A stretch of DNA of 64,000 nucleotides from JAVBMC01 sp031552845 (GTDB lineage: Bacteria > Verrucomicrobiota > Kiritimatiellia > RFP12 > DVOR01): the NCBI GenBank assembly GCA_031552845.1, contig JAVBMC010000014.1:1-64000 (forward strand), written 5' to 3'. The position numbers were made by a program, and so were the translations under genes. Of the stretch, positions 7,782 through 16,281 are shown piece by piece (positions within the stretch are counted from its first letter, which is position 1; the number at the start of each line of letters is the position of its first letter). Below the pieces are notes generated by a model. The model worked only from the letters and a program-made list of their open reading frames with translations, searched no databases and was not told the origin of the DNA.

Positions 7782-9662
7782 TTACTTGCTCTGCGTGGCA
7801 TCCTCGTCGTCAGGCAGCCATTGCCCCAAGGTATAATCCTGCGGCGGATGATCCTTGCCGTCTCCGATGCCTTTTGTCATAAGCTGCTTGAGTTCGTCAA
7901 AGCGGGTGGTATAAACATCGCGCGGCAGGCAGTTGTACTTCTTGCAGATACCAGCCGCCATTCCGACCACTTCACCCATCATGCCGCCCGTGCGCATCAA
8001 ACGAGTGCTACCCAGCGCAATGTGCGTGACGCTGATGTTACGCCCCGCCATAAAGAGGTTGGGGATATCCTTGGAATAGAGGCAGCGGTAAGGAATAGGA
8101 TAGCCATGAATCTTCTGATGTTCGGCGATGGACTTGAACTCGCGCCCCGGAAAGTGAGCCGTGTTCTGCGGATCAGGATAATGCAAGTCGATTGTCCACG
8201 TGGTATAGCAGGTGCCATCGGGATGCTTGGCGCGGTTGACCAAGTCGGTCTCGGTCAGGACGTAGTCGCCGATGATGCGGCGTGATTCGCGCTTGCCCGC
8301 AACATACGCCACCCACTTCAATTCGTAAGGTGCAAAGTGTGCATTGTCCGGTGCGGAGAGGCGGTTCTTCAGGAAGCACCAGTTGGAGAACACTGCGAGC
8401 ATGCCATAATCGCGGATCTCTTCAAACTGCGTGATCTGGTCGAGATTCATACCGGTTTCCCACGTCCACTCGCCCATCGTCACCTTCTCGCAGGACTTCT
8501 CGCTAAATGGCAGCGCCCACGGAATATCCGGGAAGGAGGAAGCGGACTTATCCGGGGTCGGGTTGGCATACCACTGTACCGAAGCACCCATCGTTTGCCG
8601 GTCGGGCTTATCCAATGCATCCTCCTCACCTGTCTCGGCCTTGCTCTCGCGCCCATACCGGAACTCCGCCCCCGCCAGCGCACCGACAGTTCCATCACCG
8701 GTGTTGTCGAGGAACAATGGAGCCTCAAAACGGGTCTCGTGGCCGGTCTCGATGTTGCGTCCGACGATAGCCTTGATCTTTGTCTCATCCTTCTCAACCG
8801 CGAACACGCGGGTGTTGGTAAAGAGAACGATATTGGTCTCGGCACGGATTGCGGCAAACTTCCGCTCATCCTCATAAGTTGCACCGGGCATCGCATTGCC
8901 GCCTTCTTTGGGACCAATCTCCTTTACCACATCGCCCAAGCGCGGATAGGTGCCGAGATTGATACGCGCACCGATATGCACCCGTACCTCTGAACTGTTG
9001 TTGCCGCCGATCACAGGACGGTCATTGATCAGTGCGACTTTCAATCCCATACGCGCTGCGCTGATTGCCGCGCAAGTGCCAGGAATCCCTGCGCCTGCGA
9101 TCACGAGGTCAAACTTCTGTGCACCCTCCGGCTTAGTGATGGCGCCCGTGTCATAGCGAAGCTTTTCCAATGCCATACCATCATTCGGAAACTCCGCGCG
9201 CTCGGTCGTCAGGATGATTGCGTCGCAGCGTCCGTCAAAGCCTGCCAGGTCGTGGAGGGCGAGGGTGATGTTGCCTTTCTTGAGGTTCACCGTGCCTGCT
9301 TCATGCCAAGCCCACTTTTCACCTTTGGTGCCAAGCGTTTTAGGCAGAGCCTTGCCGTCAATGCAGACTTGAAAACGTCCGGGCGCTTCCGCCATGCTCC
9401 ACTTCGGTAAGAGCCAATTGCGGGTGCGGGCCAAGACGCGGTATTCGCCATCAGCAGGGATGGTAACTTTGGTCTCGGCATTCTTTACTGGAACACCTAA
9501 GCCATGTGCCAGCAGGAAAGGCGAGCCCATTTGATCCATGAACTGTTGGTCGACAACCCAGCCGCCTTTGTTATTAAAGGCTTCGGCCTCAATAAATAGA
9601 GTAGCGGCTTGCGACACCACCGCCGCCAACCCGCAGATTGCCGATAAAACAAATTTATTCAT
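7782..9662 (-). CDS. secreted FAD-dependent oxidoreductase with N-terminal beta-sandwich (copy 1)
   Basis: The 626-residue protein has a signal peptide (about 1-19), then a carbohydrate-binding-like beta-sandwich (about 20-155, starting with FIEAEAF). A FAD-oxidoreductase domain of the PF12831 type follows, with dinucleotide motif GAGIPG at 190-195 and a second flavin contact DNTGDGTVGALAGAEF near 320-335. Such proteins are abundant in Planctomycetes, Verrucomicrobia and Lentisphaerae; their substrates are mostly unknown. The gene at 9817-11688 is a close tandem paralog. The start gives a proper signal peptide and has AAAAGGGA just upstream. The DUF5107 gene begins 35 bases downstream. Confidence 0.85.
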   Translation of the reverse strand: MNKFVLSAICGLAAVVSQAATLFIEAEAFNNKGGWVVDQQFMDQMGSPFLLAHGLGVPVKNAETKVTIPADGEYRVLARTRNWLLPKWSMAEAPGRFQVCIDGKALPKTLGTKGEKWAWHEAGTVNLKKGNITLALHDLAGFDGRCDAIILTTERAEFPNDGMALEKLRYDTGAITKPEGAQKFDLVIAGAGIPGTCAAISAARMGLKVALINDRPVIGGNNSSEVRVHIGARINLGTYPRLGDVVKEIGPKEGGNAMPGATYEDERKFAAIRAETNIVLFTNTRVFAVEKDETKIKAIVGRNIETGHETRFEAPLFLDNTGDGTVGALAGAEFRYGRESKAETGEEDALDKPDRQTMGASVQWYANPTPDKSASSFPDIPWALPFSEKSCEKVTMGEWTWETGMNLDQITQFEEIRDYGMLAVFSNWCFLKNRLSAPDNAHFAPYELKWVAYVAGKRESRRIIGDYVLTETDLVNRAKHPDGTCYTTWTIDLHYPDPQNTAHFPGREFKSIAEHQKIHGYPIPYRCLYSKDIPNLFMAGRNISVTHIALGSTRLMRTGGMMGEVVGMAAGICKKYNCLPRDVYTTRFDELKQLMTKGIGDGKDHPPQDYTLGQWLPDDEDATQSK

Positions 9663-9751
9663 ATGTCCCTTTTCCCCTGATTCAGAAGCACCCTTGTGAG
9701 GTGCATCTCCCTCTATTCCTTATAAACAGAAAACAGGCAAAGGTTACAATA

Positions 9752-9794
9752 AAAAGGCACGCAAAGAGGACTTATCCCAACTTGCGTGCCTTTT
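9752..9794 (-). terminator. intrinsic terminator after FAD oxidoreductase copy 2
   Basis: A perfect 13-bp inverted repeat (AAAAGGCACGCAA at 9752-9764, TTGCGTGCCTTTT at 9782-9794) with a 17-base loop. Read on the minus strand it ends in a run of T and lies 22 bases after the stop codon of the 9817-11688 gene. It could work in both directions. Confidence 0.8.
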
Positions 9795-9816
9795 AACGAC
9801 AAAATGGCAGTGCCGG

Positions 9817-11688
9817 TTATTTGGTTTTTGCGTCGGTCATCATGCCGCCCATGTTATAGGTCTGCGGCGGGTGTTTCTTGCCATCGCCGACTCCCTTATC
9901 CATGAGCTCTTTGAGGTCGTCGAGGTGACTCTTGTAGATCTCACGAGGCATGCAGTTGTTGTCTTTGCAGAGTTTCGCCGCCATGCCGACAACTTCACCC
10001 ATCATGCCGCCCGTACGCATCAGGCGGATCGTGCCCAGCGCGATATGCGTCACACTGATGTTACGCCCGGCCAAGAAGAGGTTCGGCACATCCTTGGAGT
10101 AGAGACAGCGGTAAGGAATCGGATAGCCATAGATCTTCTGATGCTTGGCGATGGACTTGAACTCACGTCCGGGAAAGTTGGTCGTATTCTTCGGGTCGGG
10201 ATAGTGCAGGTCGATCGTCCATGTCGTGAAGCAGGTGCCGTCGGGATGCTTCACGCGATCAATCAGATCGGTCTCGGTGAGGATGTAATCCCCAATGATG
10301 CGGCGCGATTCACGCTTGCCCGCCACATAAGCCACCCATTTCAAATCACAGGGAGCGAACTTCTCATTCTCCGGCGCGGAGAGGCGGTTCTTCAAGAAGC
10401 ACCAGTTGGAGAACACCACGAACATTCCATAGTCGCGCACCTCTTCAAACTGCGTGATCTGGTCAAGGTTCATGCCGGTTTCCCACGTCCACTCGCCCAT
10501 GGTCACCTTCTCGCAGGTCTTGTCGGTGAAAGGCATCGCCCACGGAATGTCAGGGAAGGGCACTGCCGACTTGTCGGCGGTTGGCTTGGTATACCATTGC
10601 ACCGAGGAACCCATTGTCTGACGGTCGGCCTTGGCCAACGCGCTCTTCTCGCCGGTCTGCGCCTTGCTTTCGCGGCCATAGCGGAACTCCGCACCGGCCA
10701 ACGCGCCCACAGTGCCGTCGCCGGTGTTATCGAGGAACAAAGGCGCCTCAAAGCGGGTCTCGCGTCCGGTCTCGATGTCACGCCCGACTACGGACTTAAT
10801 CTTCGCGCCATCCTTCTCAACTGCAAACACGCGGGTATTAAGGAAGAGCTTGATGTTCTTCTCTGCTGCCACGGCTTTATACTTGCGGGCATCTTCGTAA
10901 GTGGCCTCCGGCATGGCGTTGCCGCCTTTTGCCGGACCGATCTCGTTGAGCACATCGCCCAGCTTGGGATAGGGGCCAAGATTCACACGGCCGCCCAAGT
11001 GCACGCGCACCTCAGAGCTGTTGTTGCCGCCAAGGACAGGGCGGTCGTTGATGAGTGCCACGGTCAGACCCAAACGTGCCGCGCTGATTGCCGCGCAAAC
11101 GCCCGGAATGCCGCCGCCGGCAATCACAAGGTCAAACTTCTGCGATTCGCCCGGCTTGGTGATTGCGCCCATGTCATAACGCAGCTTCTCCAACGCCGCA
11201 CCACCCGATGGAAACTCCGTGCGCTCGGTCGTGAGAATGATGGCATCGCAGCGTCCATCAAACCCTGTCAGGTCGTGCAGGGTGAGGGTGATGTCGCCTT
11301 GCTTCAGATTCACAGTGCCGGCTTCGTGCCAGAGCCACTTCTCACCCTTCGTGCCGAGTGTTTTGGGCAGAGCTTTGCCGTCAATGCAGACTTGGAAACG
11401 CCCGGGCGCTTCCGCCATGCTCCACTTCGGCAGCAGCCAGTTGCGGGTACGGGCGAGGATGCGGTATTCGCCATCCGCGGGAATAGTCACCTTCGTCTCG
11501 GCATCCTGCACCGGCTTGCCTAAGCCGTGCGCCAACAGGAAGGGTGAGCCCATCTGGTCCATAAACTGCTGGTCAACAACCCAGCCGCCTTTGTTGCTGA
11601 AGGCCTCGGCCTCCACAAACACCGTTGCGGCTTGCAACGCACCTGCTGCAAGGGCACAGGTCAGTGATAACGCTAATCCTTTTTTCAT
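9817..11688 (-). CDS. secreted FAD-dependent oxidoreductase with N-terminal beta-sandwich (copy 2)
   Basis: This 623-residue protein is a tandem paralog of the gene at 7782-9662 and aligns with it end to end, with long identical blocks (for example the VVDQQFMDQMGSPFLLAHGLG segment and TMGEWTWETGMNLDQITQFE). The signal peptide (about 1-20) differs most. The FAD motif is GGGIPG near residue 191, and the DNTGDGTVG block is present. The C-terminus is shorter and ends MGGMMTDAKTK. A strong terminator separates the two copies, so each is probably transcribed on its own. The ribosome site is AAAGGCGAG before ATG 11688. Function as for copy 1, with substrate unknown. Confidence 0.85.
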   Translation of the reverse strand: MKKGLALSLTCALAAGALQAATVFVEAEAFSNKGGWVVDQQFMDQMGSPFLLAHGLGKPVQDAETKVTIPADGEYRILARTRNWLLPKWSMAEAPGRFQVCIDGKALPKTLGTKGEKWLWHEAGTVNLKQGDITLTLHDLTGFDGRCDAIILTTERTEFPSGGAALEKLRYDMGAITKPGESQKFDLVIAGGGIPGVCAAISAARLGLTVALINDRPVLGGNNSSEVRVHLGGRVNLGPYPKLGDVLNEIGPAKGGNAMPEATYEDARKYKAVAAEKNIKLFLNTRVFAVEKDGAKIKSVVGRDIETGRETRFEAPLFLDNTGDGTVGALAGAEFRYGRESKAQTGEKSALAKADRQTMGSSVQWYTKPTADKSAVPFPDIPWAMPFTDKTCEKVTMGEWTWETGMNLDQITQFEEVRDYGMFVVFSNWCFLKNRLSAPENEKFAPCDLKWVAYVAGKRESRRIIGDYILTETDLIDRVKHPDGTCFTTWTIDLHYPDPKNTTNFPGREFKSIAKHQKIYGYPIPYRCLYSKDVPNLFLAGRNISVTHIALGTIRLMRTGGMMGEVVGMAAKLCKDNNCMPREIYKSHLDDLKELMDKGVGDGKKHPPQTYNMGGMMTDAKTK

Positions 11689-11730
11689 TCTCGCCTTTCT
11701 TTCGTTGTAATGGATGTTCTGTGGTTGTTG

Positions 11731-11952
11731 TTAAAGCTGTTTGTTGCGTGCCCGGCGGCGGTGCCACCAATGGTCATGTTCGGCGGCATCGCTCTTGTTG
11801 GTTTCGACCGAAGTCGTGGTGTTCGTGCCGGCGGCCTGAACTGCTGGCGCCAGTGCTTGAACCTCCGGCTTGTCTGTTGACCGGCTGGCCATCGCCTGCG
11901 CTGAAGCTGCGCAGAGTACGCTGCCGATCAATCCTATCAATAGTGTCCTCAT
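11731..11952 (-). CDS. small exported protein, unknown function
   Basis: The 73-residue product begins MRTLLIGLIGSVLCAASAQA, a clear signal peptide. The mature part is short, rich in Ala, Thr and Ser, and ends in a histidine/arginine-rich tail (HDHWWHRRRARNK). The start at 11952 is chosen because AAGGGGG lies seven bases upstream; a longer frame to 11988 has no ribosome site. It begins 19 bases after the VWA/TPR gene and 42 bases before FAD oxidoreductase copy 2. I do not recognise a family. Confidence 0.5.
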   Translation of the reverse strand: MRTLLIGLIGSVLCAASAQAMASRSTDKPEVQALAPAVQAAGTNTTTSVETNKSDAAEHDHWWHRRRARNKQL

Positions 11953-11971
11953 GTTTCCCCCTTGTGGTTGC

Positions 11972-14569
11972 CTACCAATCCCGTTCATCCGGGCGCATCG
12001 GCAGATTCTTCAGCCGCTGCTTCTTGTCCTCTTCATGCTCCTGCTCCCGTTCTAAAGCCCGTTGCAGCAGCGCCTGAACATCCTGCGGCTTTTCATCCTT
12101 CTTGTCGTCGGACTGCTGTTGTTCTTCCTTCTTCTGATCCTCTTGATCCTGCTGTTGATCCTGTTGCTGGTCTTGATTCTGCTGTTGATCTTGCTGCTGA
12201 TCCTGTTGTTGTTGCTGCTGGTTCTGCTGTTGATTCTGATTCGGATCCTTCGGCAGCAGCTCTTTAATACGGTGCAGGTTATCCAATGCCTTTTGCGCGT
12301 TCGGCTTATCGGGCTTGGCGACGAGCTGCTTCTGGAGCGCTTGGGTCTCATCGGCGAGCTTCTTGATCTCTTCCTGCTGCGCCTTGGTGAACTCTGGCAC
12401 CGTGTTCGTCACCAACACACCCGCGGCGTTGGTTGTGGCATTCTGTGCGGCTTCGACATTCTTCTGGGCGATCTGCTGTTCCATCTGCTTCGCCCACTCA
12501 GGGAAGCGCTCGATGAATCCTTCCGTCAGCGCCAACGCTTCGGGACGGTCCTCGCGGGCGGCCCATAGGTTCGATGCATTCTCCAACGTGTTGCTCTGCA
12601 CGGCGATATCTTCATCCAGCAACGCAGGGGGCAGCGCCATCGCCTGCCAGAAGGGATAGGCGGCGGCCTCCAACATCTTGGCGCCATCGGCTGCGCGGGT
12701 GTCCAAATCTTTAAATCGCTCCGCAGTCGTCTTCATGCTGTCGCGGATGACCTCCACCCGCTGGGCGAAGTCGACCCGCTGCTGTTCGTTGGTGAATGAG
12801 GGTGACTCCAGCACGCCTTTCTTCAGTGCAATCCAGATATCGGCATTGGCGGTCTGTTCATCGGCCAAACGCTCCGCGGCGCTGATCATTGCGGCGGGGG
12901 CATTGGTGAATGCGGCGTCAGCGGTTTTGTAAAGCTTGCGCTGGTTCTCCAGCATCGTGGCGGTCAGCTGCGGCGGCTGCGACTGCCCATACTTCTTGAG
13001 CACTTCTTGAATGTGCGCCCCTTCGCGGACATCGGCTAATGGCGCCAATGCACGGGTGAGGTTCTGCTCGCGGCGCACATCGTTGGGCGTATATCGTACG
13101 GCTTCCTGCGCGGCATCGGCAGCACGTTCAATCAACTTGAACTTGGCAGAGACGTCTTCCTTCTCGGCCTGTGCTTTAGCGTTGAAGACCGCCCCCAGCA
13201 AATCCGAAGCCTGTGCGCCATATTCGCGGCTGAGGATCAGCTGGCTTGCAGTCTCGGCGGCGCGGTCGAACTCTTCGGCCTTCCAGAATGCCACGGCGGC
13301 ATTATAGCGGTAGAGCTGTGATTCTGCTGCATCGGTTCCACGTGCCGCCGACAAATACGCCTCGCCCGCCTGCTTGAACTCACCCTTCTTATAAAAGCTC
13401 TGCGCTTTGCGTGCACCGAGACGTCCGGCGGGCACGACAATCTCGACCTCTTCAACTGCATTGGTTGCGGGCGGGGTTGCCTCTTGGGTGTCGTTGGTTT
13501 GCGCATTGGCGTTCAGGCACAAGAGTGCGGCGAGACAGCCCGCCGCGATGCGCCGCCTGCGGGCGTTAGCGAAACGTCCTTGGCTCAATCCGCCCGCCAA
13601 GCACAGCAGTAGGATAGCCGGGATGATGAAGTATTGATAGCGGTCGGCCATGCGTTCACGCAGGAGTTCTTCTTGTTCCTGCTGGGCGATGCTGCGCAGA
13701 TGGCTGCGGTAAATTGCGCCGAGGGTGGTGTGCGCTGTGCCCGCTGTAGCCAGCGGGATGTATTGTCCGCCGCTGATTTCGGCGATGGCAGAGAGAGTGC
13801 TTTCGGTGAGTTTGGTGGTGACGGTCTGGTTGTTGAACTGGACGGTGCCGCCGCCTTCTTTGGGAATGGCCGCGCCCTTGTCGGAACCGATGCCGACGGT
13901 GAAGATGGGGGTGCCCATCTTGGCGGCAGTTGCTGCGGCGGCTTTGGCTTCATTGGTCAGGTCTTCACCGTCGGAGATGAGCAAGATGGCGTTGCTCTCG
14001 GCACGCGCAGGGTCAAGGGCTTCGAGCGCTTTATTGATAGCATCACCGATGTCGGTCTCGCCGGGCGGCGCGGACTCGGGAGAGAGGGCATCGAGCGCTT
14101 GACGCAGGAAGGCATAGTCGGTGGTGAGGGGGCAGAGCAGGGCACCCTTCTTACGGAAGGCCAACAGCGCGGCGCGGTCGCCTTTGAGTTCGCTGATAAG
14201 GTCGGTGACGTCGGCTTTGCTGCGTTCGAGGCGGTTGGGGTGGACGTCGGTTGCGAGCATGGAGCGCGAGACGTCGATGGCAATAACGAGGTTGCGGCTC
14301 TTGGACATCAAGCGCTGCTGTTCGCGTCCCCACTGCGGGCGTGCCGCCGCGATGATGAGGAGCGTGAGGCCGGTGAAGAGCATGATGTTCTGGAGCACAG
14401 TTACGGTGTGCGACTGTGCGAGGCCGGACGCGGAGAGTTTGTCTTGCAGTACGGCGGGGACGAGCTGTGCGATGCGTTGGGCTGCGCGCTGTTTGAGCGC
14501 GTGCAGCACGATTGCGAGTAAGAAGAGGCAGGGGAGGCCTGCCAGTATCCATGGATAGACAAAGCGCAT
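11972..14569 (-). CDS. BatB/BatC-like VWA and TPR membrane protein
   Basis: The 865-residue protein has two N-terminal membrane helices (about 4-24 and 60-76). A von Willebrand A domain follows, with the metal site DVSRS at 99-103, TDIGDAI and ISDGED. A third helix lies near 310-330, then TPR-like helices (QSFYKKGEFKQAGEAYLSAA) and finally a long glutamine/asparagine/aspartate-rich tail (last 120 residues). This is BatB fused to a BatC-like TPR region, of the aerotolerance (Bat) cluster known in Bacteroides and spirochetes. The start at 14569 has AGGGAGA upstream and lies one base after the batD stop codon. BatA and a MoxR ATPase are not in the window. Confidence 0.8.
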   Translation of the reverse strand: MRFVYPWILAGLPCLFLLAIVLHALKQRAAQRIAQLVPAVLQDKLSASGLAQSHTVTVLQNIMLFTGLTLLIIAAARPQWGREQQRLMSKSRNLVIAIDVSRSMLATDVHPNRLERSKADVTDLISELKGDRAALLAFRKKGALLCPLTTDYAFLRQALDALSPESAPPGETDIGDAINKALEALDPARAESNAILLISDGEDLTNEAKAAAATAAKMGTPIFTVGIGSDKGAAIPKEGGGTVQFNNQTVTTKLTESTLSAIAEISGGQYIPLATAGTAHTTLGAIYRSHLRSIAQQEQEELLRERMADRYQYFIIPAILLLCLAGGLSQGRFANARRRRIAAGCLAALLCLNANAQTNDTQEATPPATNAVEEVEIVVPAGRLGARKAQSFYKKGEFKQAGEAYLSAARGTDAAESQLYRYNAAVAFWKAEEFDRAAETASQLILSREYGAQASDLLGAVFNAKAQAEKEDVSAKFKLIERAADAAQEAVRYTPNDVRREQNLTRALAPLADVREGAHIQEVLKKYGQSQPPQLTATMLENQRKLYKTADAAFTNAPAAMISAAERLADEQTANADIWIALKKGVLESPSFTNEQQRVDFAQRVEVIRDSMKTTAERFKDLDTRAADGAKMLEAAAYPFWQAMALPPALLDEDIAVQSNTLENASNLWAAREDRPEALALTEGFIERFPEWAKQMEQQIAQKNVEAAQNATTNAAGVLVTNTVPEFTKAQQEEIKKLADETQALQKQLVAKPDKPNAQKALDNLHRIKELLPKDPNQNQQQNQQQQQQDQQQDQQQNQDQQQDQQQDQEDQKKEEQQQSDDKKDEKPQDVQALLQRALEREQEHEEDKKQRLKNLPMRPDERDW

Positions 14570-14570
14570 G

Positions 14571-15668
14571 TTAATCTCCCTGAGTTGTTTGTAGTGCGTT
14601 CGCGGCAATCCAGCCGCGCCGGCCATTGCTGTCGATGCGGACCTGGCTGTCGGCTGATTCGAGAACTTGTACTGTTGTTCCCGCCGTTACGGTGAACAGC
14701 GGTAAAGATTGTTCCGAGGGCGCGAGGTGCGCCGTGGCAACTTTCGCGACGGTTGCGGAGCGTGCGCCGTGCTGGAGGTTGAGGCGGCGGACGAAGTCGG
14801 AGGCTTTCTCGTCGAGCGTGCTCTCGGTGGTTTCGGTGCGGTTGACGTGGATGACGCGCACCTGCTCGGTAGAGTTGGTCGCAACGGAGGTATCAATGGT
14901 CAACGCGAACGGACCTGCGGAGAGCGTTTTGTAACGTTCGGTGTCAGTATCGAAGTAGGAGAAGGCGACGGCAGGCAGGTTGGTGGATTGCGGGGTGAGC
15001 GGAATCACCACTTGTGTGAGTTCGAGCTTGTCGGGCTTGGCTGTAACTTGCTTGGGCGGGTAAACGCGGAAGAGAGCGGAGTCTGCCTCGGCCCGCAGGT
15101 TGGTGACGGATGAGAGGTTGCCGATACCGTTGACGGAAAGCTGAAGCGTTGCCAGTTCGCCGGTGCGCAGCTTGTCGGGCTGGACGGAGGCGGAAAGGAT
15201 GAACTCGCCGATAGCGCCGGAGAAGTTCTGCGGGCGGCCTTCAGGCGGTAAATCGCGGATGCGCAGTTCAAACGGCTGAATAGGCGTGCGGGCGCTCTCG
15301 GATCTCCACGATTTGAACAGCCCCAGTGTTTGCCGCTGCTGCACCAACCGTCCGGTCAACATACCTTCGAGGCGTATTATCATCGGCGCCTCGGCGTGCA
15401 TGCGTGCAACGAAGCTCATGCGGCGCTTGTCGCCATGCTGCGTGGTGGGCGCGGATTCAAACGACTGATTGGCCAAGAATGGAATGCCCTGAAGGCCGAT
15501 ATCCTGCAGTTCGTTCTCCGCCGGAACATCAATCTCCAATATCAAATCGTACTCCGCACCGGTGAACACCTTCTCAGGTTTGGTATGAAAGCGCGCCTCG
15601 ATGCCTTCGCCGTAGAGGACTCCGGCCAACAGCGCCAGCAGTCCGCAGATGATGCCCTTGAAACTCAT
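14571..15668 (-). CDS. batD: BatD-like exported protein with C-terminal SH3-like domain
   Basis: The 365-residue protein starts with a signal peptide (about 1-20) and has BatD-type beta-sandwich repeats. Characteristic stretches are FHTKPEKVFTGAEYDLILEI near the N-terminus and ILSASVQPDKLRTGELATLQ near residue 160. The last 60 residues resemble a bacterial SH3 domain (VTAGTTVQVLESADSQVRI, then GRRGWI). BatD usually ends in a membrane helix; here the SH3-like domain replaces it. It overlaps batE by four bases (ATGA) and abuts the VWA gene, so the three are translationally coupled. The role in envelope stress or oxygen tolerance is inferred from the family. Confidence 0.75.
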   Translation of the reverse strand: MSFKGIICGLLALLAGVLYGEGIEARFHTKPEKVFTGAEYDLILEIDVPAENELQDIGLQGIPFLANQSFESAPTTQHGDKRRMSFVARMHAEAPMIIRLEGMLTGRLVQQRQTLGLFKSWRSESARTPIQPFELRIRDLPPEGRPQNFSGAIGEFILSASVQPDKLRTGELATLQLSVNGIGNLSSVTNLRAEADSALFRVYPPKQVTAKPDKLELTQVVIPLTPQSTNLPAVAFSYFDTDTERYKTLSAGPFALTIDTSVATNSTEQVRVIHVNRTETTESTLDEKASDFVRRLNLQHGARSATVAKVATAHLAPSEQSLPLFTVTAGTTVQVLESADSQVRIDSNGRRGWIAANALQTTQGD

Positions 15669-16276
15669 GGCGTATCCTCCGCCAGCACCATCGGCTGTTC
15701 GTTAAACTCCTGCAGGCACGTCACACCGACTGACACCGTCACGGCGAAACAGCACACCGCCGCAAGAATGGCAATCCCTTGCATTGGCTTGCGGTACCAT
15801 GCCGCATTGAAGAACCGTCCCGCCGCCAAGACCACCCAAAAGACCACCCATGCGGCCAGCGCCACTTGAGTACGGATAGGTGCGCCCCAGTGGAAATGCC
15901 AGAAGAACAGCGCCCGCCGCCAATCCATTGCCGACATCGGTTGATTGCGCAGCGTACGCACTGCCGCGAGACCAGTCGAGACCTCGGGCGTAGTACCGGC
16001 ATAGCGCTCAGCGCGCAGGAATATCCGCTCGGCATGGCGGGCATCTCCGGCCAGCACCAACGCACTGCCAAGGTTGAGAAAGAGAGGCACATCGCACACG
16101 CCCTCTTCATTCACCAGCCGCAGATACGTCTGCGCTGCGGCGCGGAAATCTTCCGGCTTCTGCGCACGCGCCATTTGCAAGTTCGCCTGTTCCCAGACAA
16201 ACTGCCGCGCTGCCGACTGTGCACAGAGCACACCGGCAGTCAGACAAAATGCAAATGTCAGCAGCAGTTTCTTCAT
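15665..16276 (-). CDS. batE: BatE-like TPR membrane protein
   Basis: The 203-residue protein has a signal peptide (ends VLCAQ), a short TPR pair (about 25-110: DFRAAAQTYLRLVNEEGVCDVP, then LNLGSALVLAGDARHAERIFLRA split over the second repeat) and two membrane helices (about 133-153 and 165-185). This matches BatE, the usual partner of BatB/C/D, although the SH3-like part that often ends BatE is here on BatD. It starts five bases after the rseP stop codon and overlaps batD, giving the order rseP-batE-batD-batBC. Confidence 0.7.
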   Translation of the reverse strand: MKKLLLTFAFCLTAGVLCAQSAARQFVWEQANLQMARAQKPEDFRAAAQTYLRLVNEEGVCDVPLFLNLGSALVLAGDARHAERIFLRAERYAGTTPEVSTGLAAVRTLRNQPMSAMDWRRALFFWHFHWGAPIRTQVALAAWVVFWVVLAAGRFFNAAWYRKPMQGIAILAAVCCFAVTVSVGVTCLQEFNEQPMVLAEDTP

Positions 16277-16281
16277 GCGGA

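Noticed and set aside
9871..11523. 550-residue frame antisense to FAD oxidoreductase copy 2
   Set aside because: A shadow of the conserved minus-strand gene; the same frame in copy 1 is broken into pieces.
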